Below, piece after piece: positions 5,671-11,524 of a stretch of DNA of 11,524 bases. The notes under the pieces were generated by a model that worked only from the letters and a program-made list of their open reading frames with translations, did no database searches and had not been told where the DNA came from. The stretch is from JAJXWB01 sp036796555 (lineage in GTDB: Bacteria > Pseudomonadota > Alphaproteobacteria > Rhizobiales > Beijerinckiaceae), in the NCBI GenBank assembly GCA_036796555.1, contig DAIRCS010000114.1:1-11524 (forward strand). Reading direction: 5' to 3'. The stretch's first letter is position 1. Each line of letters opens with the position of its first letter. The position numbers and the translations under genes were made by a program.

Positions 5671-6738
5671 TCACAGCTTCAGCGCCCCGCGCGTCGTGAC
5701 GCGCTCTTCGCCCTGCGCTTGCGTCACCTCGCCGATGCGGACCGGCGACAGCCCCGCATCCGCCAGCGCCTTCTCGCCTTCGCTCGCGCGCGAAGCGGAA
5801 ACGACGACCACCATGCCGATCCCGCAATTGAAGGTGCGCAGCATTTCCTTCTCCGCCACGCCGCCCTCGCGCGCGAGCCACGAGAAAACGGGCAGGACAG
5901 GAATTGCCGACAGGTCGAGCGAGACGCCCAGCTCCTTCGGCAGCACGCGCGGAATATTCTCGGGGAACCCGCCGCCGGTGATATGCGCCAGAGCGCGGAT
6001 CGAATCCGTCGCCTTCAGCGTGGCGAGCAGCGGCCGCACGTAGATTTTCGTGGGAACGAGCAGGGCTTCGGCCAGCGTCCTGCCGGGCGCGAAGGGCGCG
6101 GGCGCGTCCCAGGCGAGGCCGGTCCGCTCGACGATCCGGCGCACCAGCGAAAAGCCGTTGGAATGCACGCCCGACGAGGGCAGGCCGAACAGGACGTCGC
6201 CCGCCGCAACGGACCGCGGCAGCAGCGTTCCGCGTTCCGCCGCGCCGACCGCGAAGCCCGCGAGATCGTAGTCTTTCTTCGCGTAGAGGCCCGGCATTTC
6301 CGCCGTCTCGCCGCCGATCAGGGCGCAGCCGGCGTCGATGCAACCGGCGGCGATCCCCTTGACGACATCGGCGCCTTCCTGCGGATCGAGCCTGCCGGTC
6401 GCGTAATAGTCGAGAAAGAACAGGGGCTCGGCGCCCTGCACCACGAGATCGTTGACGCACATGGCGACGAGGTCGATCCCGACCGTGTCGTGGATGCCGC
6501 TCTCGATGGCGATCTTGACCTTGGTGCCGACGCCGTCGTTGGCGGCGACCAGAACGGGATCGGAAAAGCCCGCCGCCTTCAGGTCGAACAGGCCGCCGAA
6601 GCCGCCGATCTCGCCGTCCGCGCCGGAACGCCGGGTCGCGCGCACATGCGGCTTGATGAGCTCGACCATCCGCGTTCCCGCGTCGATATCGACGCCGGCC
6701 TGCGCGTAGGTGAGGCCGTCCTTCGGCTTGTCCTGCAT
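5671..6738 (-). CDS. purM: Phosphoribosylformylglycinamidine cyclo-ligase (AIR synthetase)
   Basis: PurM closes the imidazole ring, converting FGAM plus ATP to AIR in de novo purine synthesis. The product is 355 residues, close to the usual 345. It opens with LTYAQAGVDIDAG and continues with GGFGGLFDL. The ATP-binding segment ANDGVGTKVKIA (about 67-78) is followed by GIDLVAMCVNDLVVQGAEPLFFLDY, IGGETAEMPG (141-150), GLPSSGVHSNGFSLVR (185-200), ITGGGFPENIPR (253-264) and FNCGIGM. These are the ordered PurM/PurL-superfamily signatures. ATG 6738 was chosen because GGGGA lies 5 nt upstream; an ATG at 6762 would overlap the proposed -10 box. It is the first gene of the purMN unit and diverges from the glyoxalase-family gene. 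The identification is secure. Confidence 0.96.
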   Translation of the reverse strand: MQDKPKDGLTYAQAGVDIDAGTRMVELIKPHVRATRRSGADGEIGGFGGLFDLKAAGFSDPVLVAANDGVGTKVKIAIESGIHDTVGIDLVAMCVNDLVVQGAEPLFFLDYYATGRLDPQEGADVVKGIAAGCIDAGCALIGGETAEMPGLYAKKDYDLAGFAVGAAERGTLLPRSVAAGDVLFGLPSSGVHSNGFSLVRRIVERTGLAWDAPAPFAPGRTLAEALLVPTKIYVRPLLATLKATDSIRALAHITGGGFPENIPRVLPKELGVSLDLSAIPVLPVFSWLAREGGVAEKEMLRTFNCGIGMVVVVSASRASEGEKALADAGLSPVRIGEVTQAQGEERVTTRGALKL

Positions 6739-6760
6739 GTCGTCCCCGCTTTGGCGCCGC

Positions 6761-6787
6761 ATTATCGGGTCGCCGCCGCGCTGGCAA
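6761..6787 (-). promoter_or_regulatory. Putative promoter of purMN
   Basis: On the - strand, TTGCCA (6787-6782) and GATAAT (6766-6761, five of six matches to the -10 consensus) are 15 nt apart. Shifting the -35 by one base gives 16 nt. The -10 box ends 22 nt before the purM ATG. The spacing is short for sigma70, so this is only a candidate. I see no obvious purine-repressor or riboswitch structure in the 125-bp gap. Confidence 0.3.
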
Positions 6788-6863
6788 GGCGCGGGGCCTG
6801 TTGTGACCCGTCCCGTCCTCGAATAGCGTCCCCCGGCGACATGACGCCCGAGAGGACCAGACC

Positions 6864-7406
6864 ATGCAATTCGACCGCGATCCGCATGCGATGGCGCAGG
6901 CGCTTTGCGCCTGTCTGGCCGAGCGCGGGATCGACCTCCCGGCCGACGCGGCGCTCGATATCGTCGCCTACCAGCTCGGTCTCGGCGACGCCTCGAAGCT
7001 CGGCGCGGCCGAGCGCGATGCGGCGAGCGGGTTCCGGTTCCGCAGCCCCAACCCGCTGATCCGGATTTTCGACGTGGCCAAGGCGCGCGAATTCTATCTC
7101 GATTTCCTCGGATTCTCGGTCGACTGGGAACACCGCTTCGCGCCGGAACTGCCGCTTTACATGCAGGTTTCGCGCGGCGGCCTGACCTTTCATCTCACCG
7201 AGCACTACGGCGACGCGACGCCCGGCTCCAATTGCTTCGTGCCGATGGAGGGCGTCCACGCCTTCCAGAAGGAGCTCGCGGCGAAGAATTACAATTATCT
7301 CCGGCCGGGTGTGGAAAAGGTCGATTGGGGCTACGAAATGACCGTCTACGACCCCTTCGGCAACCGCATCCGCTTCTGCGAGCAGCGCCATTCGCATGAG
7401 GAATGA
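6864..7406 (+). CDS. Glyoxalase/VOC superfamily protein with N-terminal extension
   Basis: A 180-residue soluble protein. Residues 1-60 form a helical extension (DRDPHAMAQALCACL, then AALDIVAYQLGLGDASKL) seen in a known group of glyoxalase-superfamily proteins. Residues 65-175 form a vicinal-oxygen-chelate domain: PLIRIFDVAKAREFYLDFLGF is the first beta-alpha unit, and LTFHLTEHYGDATPGS, WGYEMTVYDPFGNRIRF and a terminal CE follow. Probable metal-site residues are His110 or His114 and Glu173 (inference). Relatives are often labelled bleomycin-resistance or glyoxalase proteins, but this resemblance does not establish either activity. GAGAGGA lies 8 nt before the ATG. The gene diverges from purM and is separated from the next operon by 97 bp that contains its own candidate promoter, so it is probably transcribed alone or reads through. 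Substrate unknown. Confidence 0.88.
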   Translation: MQFDRDPHAMAQALCACLAERGIDLPADAALDIVAYQLGLGDASKLGAAERDAASGFRFRSPNPLIRIFDVAKAREFYLDFLGFSVDWEHRFAPELPLYMQVSRGGLTFHLTEHYGDATPGSNCFVPMEGVHAFQKELAAKNYNYLRPGVEKVDWGYEMTVYDPFGNRIRFCEQRHSHEE

Positions 7407-7415
7407 GCGGCGCGC

Positions 7416-7444
7416 TTGACCCGACCGCCCCGGGATCGCCTAAT
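7416..7444 (+). promoter_or_regulatory. Putative promoter of the phosphatidyltransferase-permease-hdaA operon
   Basis: TTGACC (7416-7421, five of six matches) is followed after 17 nt by CCTAAT (7439-7444, four of six). The expected transcript start is near 7451, leaving a leader of about 50 nt before ATG 7504. This argues against an in-frame TTG at 7444 as the start of the next gene. Pattern match only. Confidence 0.35.
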
Positions 7445-7503
7445 TGGGCGAAACAAGGGACGCGCGTTTCCGCTTCGAGGCGCCACAAGGCCTGCGGCGG
7501 GCG

Positions 7504-8070
7504 ATGCGCACGGGGAAGCGCTTGGATATCCGTAATTTCGGCAGCCTGCCGAATATCATCACCATTGCCCGGCTGCTGCTCGTTCCGGTCATCGTCTCGA
7601 TGATCGTCGCCGGCCAATGGCGGGACGCCTTCTTCGTCTTCGTCATCGCCGGCGTGTCGGACGCCGCCGACGGCTGGCTCGCCAAGACCTTCGACCTGCG
7701 CACGGAGCTCGGGGCCTTTCTCGACCCGCTCGCCGACAAGGCGCTGCTGATGTCGATCTACGTGGCCCTCGGCGTCGCCCGCGCCATTCCCGCGACGCTC
7801 GCCATTCTCGTGGTCTCGCGCGACGTCATGATTCTGGGCGGCGTCATCGTGGCGTGGCTGTTCGACAAGCCGATCGAAATCCGCCCGCTCTATGTCTCCA
7901 AGGTGAACACGACCCTGCAGATCGCCTTCGCCGCCGCCGTGCTGGGCGCCAGCGCCTTCGGCTTTTCGAACGAATACTGGCTCTGGCCGGCGACCTACAT
8001 CGTGGCGGCATTGACGCTGGCTTCGGCCGGCGCCTATCTGGGTCCATGGATCAGGCACATGGGCCACTGA
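7504..8070 (+). CDS. CDP-alcohol phosphatidyltransferase family protein (PgsA-like)
   Basis: This inner-membrane enzyme family displaces CMP from a CDP-alcohol, usually CDP-diacylglycerol, to make phospholipids such as phosphatidylglycerol phosphate or cardiolipin. The 188 residues contain the full CDP-alcohol signature at 53-78: D53-x2-D56-G57-x2-A60-x9-G70-x3-D74-x3-D78, ending in AFLDPLADK. The usual arginine after A60 is Lys61 here. The N terminus NFGSLPNIITIARLLLVP is the standard interfacial and first-helix pattern. Further hydrophobic stretches lie at about 42-52, 82-92, 95-120, 138-153 and 160-182. The ATG at 7504 has only a weak GGCGGG upstream; a TTG at 7522 is a possible alternative. 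The gene overlaps the downstream permease by 25 bp. The exact lipid product is undetermined, and it need not be the main PgsA of the cell. Confidence 0.87.
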   Translation: MRTGKRLDIRNFGSLPNIITIARLLLVPVIVSMIVAGQWRDAFFVFVIAGVSDAADGWLAKTFDLRTELGAFLDPLADKALLMSIYVALGVARAIPATLAILVVSRDVMILGGVIVAWLFDKPIEIRPLYVSKVNTTLQIAFAAAVLGASAFGFSNEYWLWPATYIVAALTLASAGAYLGPWIRHMGH

Positions 8071-9236
8071 CCGGGTCATTGACGCCGCCGCCGACGCGCG
8101 TGGCGATCGTCGGCGAGCGCGGCCCGCGGCTTGCCGATTTCGCGCCCTGGATCGTCGCCATCGTCGCGGTCGCGCTGTTCCTCTACCTGTTCTCGGGCGT
8201 GCTGATGCCGTTCGTCGCCGGCATCGCGCTCGGCTACCTGCTCGACCCTGTCGCCGAGAAGCTCGAGCGGCTCGGCTTCAACCGGCTCGGCGCGGCCTTG
8301 TTCATCCTCGCCGTGTCGATCGTCGTGATCGTGCTCGCGCTGGTGCTGATCGGCCCGGCGCTCGGCCACCAGCTCTCGGCTTTCGCCGAGAACCCGCCGC
8401 GGAGCGTGCTGCGCCTGCAGACGCTCGTCTCCGACTGGAGCTCGAAGATCCTCGACACGTCCTGGGGCGCCGAAGTCGCCTCGAAACTGGGCCTGGGATC
8501 GGGCAATCCCGGCGACATCCAGAAGGCGCTCGGCGATTTCGCCGGCGACGCCGCCAAATGGCTCGGCGGCTTCGCCAAATCGCTGATCTCCGGCGGCGCG
8601 GCGCTCGTGGGCATTCTCTCGCTCCTCGTCGTGACGCCGGTCGTCGCCTTCTACATTCTCGTCGACTGGAACAAGATGATCGCCTCCGTGCGCTCGCTCG
8701 TGCCGCCGCGCTACCTGCCCGACGTCGGCGCGGTCGCCAGCGACGTCGACCGCGCGCTCGCCGGTTTTCTGCGCGGCCAGTCGCTGGTCTGCCTGTTCCT
8801 CGGCCTGTGGTATGGGCTCGGGCTGACGCTGATCGGCCTCAACTACGGCTTCCTGATCGGCATTTCCGCCGGCTTCCTCAGCTTCATCCCCTATGTCGGC
8901 TCGCTGAGCGCGCTGGTCGTGTCGGCGGTTGTCGCGCTGGTGCAGGGCTGGCCGGACTGGACGATGCTCGCCATGGCGCTGGGCGTCGTCGCCTCCGGCC
9001 AGTTTCTCGAGGGCAACGTGCTGTCGCCGAAACTCGTGGGGGAATCCGTCGGCCTGCACCCGGTCTGGCTGATGTTCGCGCTGCTGGCGTCCGGCTCGCT
9101 GTTCGGCTTCACCGGGCTCATCGTCGCCGTGCCCGTGGCGGCGGCGCTCGGCGTTCTCCTGCGTTTCTTCTTCGCCCGCTACCGCCGCAGCCCGTTCTAT
9201 CTCGGCGAGGATTCCGAGGCGGCGAACCAGCCATGA
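8046..9236 (+). CDS. AI-2E family transporter (PerM/TqsA-type permease)
   Basis: A polytopic inner-membrane protein of 396 residues, the normal size for this family. Members export small molecules or ions; substrates range from autoinducer-2 to sodium or are unknown. Hydrophobic helices are seen at about 34-64, 81-104, 183-206, 247-264, 268-282, 286-300, 306-319 and 341-374. Hallmarks are GIALGYLLDPVAEKLERLG (59-77), VVAFYILVDWNK (199-210), LAGFLRGQSLVCLFLG (238-253), FIPYVG (280-285) and LEGNVLSPKLVGESVGLHPVW (321-341). The ATG at 8046 lies inside the preceding gene. TTG 8079 and GTG 8100 are alternatives that would remove the overlap; none has a strong ribosome site. The stop overlaps the hdaA start as ATGA. 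It has the same neighbours as in other alphaproteobacteria, but that does not reveal its cargo. Confidence 0.9.
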   Translation: MDQAHGPLTGSLTPPPTRVAIVGERGPRLADFAPWIVAIVAVALFLYLFSGVLMPFVAGIALGYLLDPVAEKLERLGFNRLGAALFILAVSIVVIVLALVLIGPALGHQLSAFAENPPRSVLRLQTLVSDWSSKILDTSWGAEVASKLGLGSGNPGDIQKALGDFAGDAAKWLGGFAKSLISGGAALVGILSLLVVTPVVAFYILVDWNKMIASVRSLVPPRYLPDVGAVASDVDRALAGFLRGQSLVCLFLGLWYGLGLTLIGLNYGFLIGISAGFLSFIPYVGSLSALVVSAVVALVQGWPDWTMLAMALGVVASGQFLEGNVLSPKLVGESVGLHPVWLMFALLASGSLFGFTGLIVAVPVAAALGVLLRFFFARYRRSPFYLGEDSEAANQP

Positions 9237-9946
9237 GCGCGGCCGGACCGGACGGCGGCGCGCGGCCGGGCGCGCGCCAGCTCGCTTTCGAATTCGCGCC
9301 GCAGCCGCGCTTCGGCGACGACGATTTCCTGATCGCGCCGTCGAACGCCGCCGCCCATGCGCTCGTCCACGCCTGGCCCGCCTGGCCGGACCCCGTTCTC
9401 GCGCTCATCGGCGCGAAGGGCGCCGGCAAGAGCCATCTCGCGGCGATCTGGGCGCGCCGCGCCCGCGCCGTTCTGGTCCCGCCCGGCGCCGTCAGCGCCG
9501 AAGCCGATCTCGGCGATTTCTACGGCCGCAACATCCTGCTGGAGGACGCCGAGAGCGTCGGCGACGAGCAGGGCCTCTTCCACCTGTTCAACCTCGTGCA
9601 GGAATCCCGCGCCGCCATGCTGATGACGGCCAAGGCCGAACCCAAGCTGTGGAGCGTCCGCCTGCCGGACCTGCGCTCGCGCCTGCGCCGGGCGCCGGTC
9701 GCGCATATCGAGCCGCCGACCGACGATCTGGTGCGCGCCGTTCTGGTCAAATTGTTCGACGACCGGCAACTCGCCGTCGAGGCGAACGTCATCGACTATA
9801 TCGCGCTGCGCATCGACCGTTCTCTCGACGCCGCCCGCGAAATCGTCGCCGCGCTCGACGCCGAGGCGCTGGCGCGGGGCAGGGCGGTCGGGCGCGGGCT
9901 TGCGGCCGACGTGATCGGAAAGCTCGCCACCGACGAGGAAGTGTGA
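9233..9946 (+). CDS. hdaA: DnaA-related replication regulator HdaA
   Basis: HdaA (Hda in E. coli) binds the DNA polymerase sliding clamp and stimulates ATP hydrolysis by DnaA, preventing extra rounds of initiation. The 237 residues are an AAA+ domain without the DNA-binding domain IV of DnaA. The N-terminal QLAFEF (16-21) fits the clamp-binding motif. Walker A is GAKGAGKS (60-67), Walker B is ILLEDAE (101-107), sensor I lies near MLMTAKAEPKLW, and LPDLRSRL (144-151) contains Arg150 as the likely arginine finger. The C-terminal lid (about 163-235) is helical. The start ATG at 9233 overlaps the permease stop (ATGA), so translation is probably coupled. An upstream extension in this frame is only antisense-like overlap with the permease. 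ppk1 follows after 164 bp. Confidence 0.92.
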   Translation: MSAAGPDGGARPGARQLAFEFAPQPRFGDDDFLIAPSNAAAHALVHAWPAWPDPVLALIGAKGAGKSHLAAIWARRARAVLVPPGAVSAEADLGDFYGRNILLEDAESVGDEQGLFHLFNLVQESRAAMLMTAKAEPKLWSVRLPDLRSRLRRAPVAHIEPPTDDLVRAVLVKLFDDRQLAVEANVIDYIALRIDRSLDAAREIVAALDAEALARGRAVGRGLAADVIGKLATDEEV

Positions 9947-9995
9947 CGAAATTCTGTCACGGAATGCTGCTAGGGCGCGCCGCGAGAAGCGGGCG

Positions 9996-10024
9996 TTGGT
10001 TTTTCATGCCGGGCGCGCTCTAAC
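9996..10024 (+). promoter_or_regulatory. Weak candidate promoter of ppk1
   Basis: TTGGTT (9996-10001) and TCTAAC (10019-10024) are 17 nt apart in a locally AT-richer part of the 164-bp gap before ppk1, about 86 nt from its ATG. Both boxes are imperfect. The rest of the gap shows no convincing terminator for the hdaA operon, so read-through into ppk1 is possible. Confidence 0.2.
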
Positions 10025-10110
10025 TTTAACTGCTGGATCGGCTTGCGCGCATTCGGGCGATCCCGCTCAATGCATCCTGAGCCAGAACGCGCCAGGACCG
10101 GATCGGAACC

Positions 10111-11524
10111 ATGACAGCCGAGACTGAAGTCGACCTCCACCCCGAACCCGCCGCCCAGGTGAAGTCTGCCGCCGACATTCACGTCATGGACGACATCGGC
10201 GATATCGCCGAGCGCCCGGCCGAGCTGGCGGTCTCGCCCGCCCGATTCATCAACCGCGAATTGTCGTGGCTGGAATTCAACCGCCGCGTGATGCTCGAGG
10301 CCTCCAACCGCAACCATCCGCTGCTGGAGCAACTGCGCTTCCTGACGATCTCCGCCAACAACCTCGACGAATTCTTCATGGTGCGCGTCGCCGGCCTGCG
10401 CGGCCAGATGCGCTCCGGCGTGGAAGAGCGCTCGCAGGACGGCCTCACCCCCGCCCAGCAGCTCGCCAAGATCCATGAGCGCGTCGCGCTGCTCGCCGCC
10501 GAGCAGATGCGTCGCTGGCGCGAATTGCGGCCCGAGCTCGCGGCGAAGGGCATCGTCATCGCCGAGACGGAGGAACTCACCGGCGCGCAACGCGCCTGGC
10601 TGGAGGATTACTTCGTCCTCAACGTCTTCCCCGTGCTGACGCCGCTCGCGGTCGACCCCGCCCATCCCTTCCCCTTCATCCCGAACCTCGGCTTCACGCT
10701 GGCGCTGGAACTGCAGGGGGCGAAGGACAAGCAGCGCCGGTTGGCGCTCGTGCGCATGCCCAACAAGGTCGACCGCTTCGTGCGCATCCCCGAGATCGTG
10801 GGCGGCGGGCCGACGCAATTCATCACGCTCGAAGCGCTGATCCTCATGCATTCGGAAAAGCTCTTCCCGGACCACGAGGTCGTCGGCAAGGGCCTGTTCC
10901 GCGTCATCCGCGACAGCGATCTCGAAGTCGAGGAGGAGGCGGAAGACCTCGTGCGCCTGTTCGAGACGGCGCTCAAGCGCAGGCGGCGCGGCTCGGTCAT
11001 CCGCCTCGAGATGGAATCCGCCATGCCCGAGGAATTGCGGGCGTTCGTCTGCGAGGAGCTGGAGGTCGAATCCGACCAGATCTTCGTGCTCGACGGCATG
11101 CTGGCGCTCAACGACCTCTCGCAGATCATCTCGCTCGACAGGCCCGAACTCAAATTCCCGCCGTACAATCCCCGCTTTCCCGAGCGTGTGCGCGAAAACG
11201 GCGGCGACTGCTTGCTGGCGATCAAGCAGAAGGACCTCATCGTCCATCACCCCTACGAATCCTTCGACGTCGTCGTGCAATTCCTGCAGCAGGCGGCGCG
11301 CGACCCGAACGTGGTGGCGATCAAGCAGACGCTCTACCGCACCTCCTCCGACAGTCCGATCGTGCGCGCGTTGATCGAGGCGGCCGAGGCCGGCAAGTCG
11401 GTGACGGCGCTGGTCGAACTCAAGGCGCGCTTCGACGAGGAAGCCAACATCCGCTGGTCGCGCGATCTCGAGCGCGCCGGCGTGCAGGTCGTGTTCGGCT
11501 TCATCGAGCTGAAGACCCACGCCA
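10111..11524 (+). CDS. ppk1: Polyphosphate kinase 1, N-terminal two thirds (3' end outside window)
   Basis: PPK1 reversibly polymerises the gamma phosphate of ATP into inorganic polyphosphate. The frame is open from ATG 10111 to the window edge (471 codons); complete enzymes are about 690-740 residues. A 45-residue acidic leader, longer than in E. coli, precedes the N-terminal helical domain, which begins FINRELSWLEFNRRV (46-60). The segment FPVLTPLAVDPAHPFPFIPNLGF is strongly conserved. The catalytic half starts at HHPYESFDVVVQFLQQAARDP, then AIKQTLYRTS and LVELKARFDEEANI. The visible end, FGFIELKTHA, contains the residue equivalent to the autophosphorylated histidine (His470, codon 11518-11520). 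The lysine of the HxK motif is just out of view. The ribosome site is weak (GGA 4 nt before the ATG). It follows hdaA, as in many alphaproteobacteria. The identification is secure. Confidence 0.96.
   Translation, partial: MTAETEVDLHPEPAAQVKSAADIHVMDDIGDIAERPAELAVSPARFINRELSWLEFNRRVMLEASNRNHPLLEQLRFLTISANNLDEFFMVRVAGLRGQMRSGVEERSQDGLTPAQQLAKIHERVALLAAEQMRRWRELRPELAAKGIVIAETEELTGAQRAWLEDYFVLNVFPVLTPLAVDPAHPFPFIPNLGFTLALELQGAKDKQRRLALVRMPNKVDRFVRIPEIVGGGPTQFITLEALILMHSEKLFPDHEVVGKGLFRVIRDSDLEVEEEAEDLVRLFETALKRRRRGSVIRLEMESAMPEELRAFVCEELEVESDQIFVLDGMLALNDLSQIISLDRPELKFPPYNPRFPERVRENGGDCLLAIKQKDLIVHHPYESFDVVVQFLQQAARDPNVVAIKQTLYRTSSDSPIVRALIEAAEAGKSVTALVELKARFDEEANIRWSRDLERAGVQVVFGFIELKTHA

Noticed and set aside
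5344..7059. A 571-codon + strand frame across purN, the repeat and purM
   Set aside because: It is antisense to purM/purN and translates the intergenic repeat into the well-known spurious SSPRKRGSR peptide.
8076..9059. A 327-codon - strand frame opposite the AI-2E family permease
   Set aside because: Extremely charged, no motif, and exactly opposite a conserved membrane protein.
9943..9960. GTGAC-N8-GTCAC inverted repeat spanning the hdaA stop
   Set aside because: A five-base stem with an eight-base loop is weak, and there is no T tract.
9954..9972. CTGTCAC followed by TGCTGCT, considered as a Pho box for ppk1
   Set aside because: The first half fits CTGTCAT reasonably, but the second half does not match, and it is far from the ppk1 start.
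9970..11520. A 516-codon open frame on the - strand across ppk1
   Set aside because: Antisense to an unmistakable PPK1 coding frame; its composition is typical of a mirrored GC-rich gene.

Overview
This is a GC-rich, densely packed chromosomal stretch from an alphaproteobacterium. It most likely belongs to the Hyphomicrobiales (Rhizobiales), possibly the Methylocystaceae/Beijerinckiaceae side. The reasons are the strong GC third-position bias, the order CDP-alcohol phosphatidyltransferase - AI-2E-type permease - HdaA - PPK1, and the style of the palindromic intergenic repeats. The genus is an inference from gene content and was not tested by a search. There are twelve genes (ten complete, one cut at each edge) and no gene-free stretch longer than about 165 bases. 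I see no tRNA, rRNA, CRISPR array, insertion sequence or phage gene.

Layout. (1) 1-305: the 3' end of nucleoside diphosphate kinase (ndk), closed by a strong hairpin terminator that also serves the convergent gene. (2) 364-681 (-): a small exported cysteine-containing protein of unknown function. (3) 841-1239 (-): a single-domain globin. It diverges from 1421-3511 (+), a DMSO-reductase-superfamily molybdopterin oxidoreductase with an N-terminal [4Fe-4S] motif. The 130-180 bp between them is unusually AT-rich and carries a palindrome over a putative globin promoter. (4) 3522-4091 (+): a protein of unrecognised family with a papain-like Cys/His/Asp arrangement, 10 bp behind the oxidoreductase. 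It shares a CTAG double stop with the convergent DUF2270 membrane protein (4088-4768, -). (5) 4914-6738 (-): purM then purN of purine biosynthesis, with a 93-bp structured repeat between them and a second, long-hairpin repeat directly after purN. (6) 6864-7406 (+): a glyoxalase/VOC-superfamily protein. (7) 7504-9946 (+): a compact, overlapping operon of a CDP-alcohol phosphatidyltransferase, an AI-2E/PerM-family permease and the DnaA-related replication regulator HdaA. (8) 10111-end (+): polyphosphate kinase ppk1, cut by the window just after its catalytic histidine.

Most of the window is housekeeping: nucleotide metabolism, replication control, phospholipid and polyphosphate synthesis. The accessory part is 364-4768. 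The globin/oxidoreductase pair suggests a shared response to oxygen, nitric oxide or redox state (inference). The papain-like gene is the least explained protein and is the best candidate for something undescribed. No multi-gene novel system is clearly visible.
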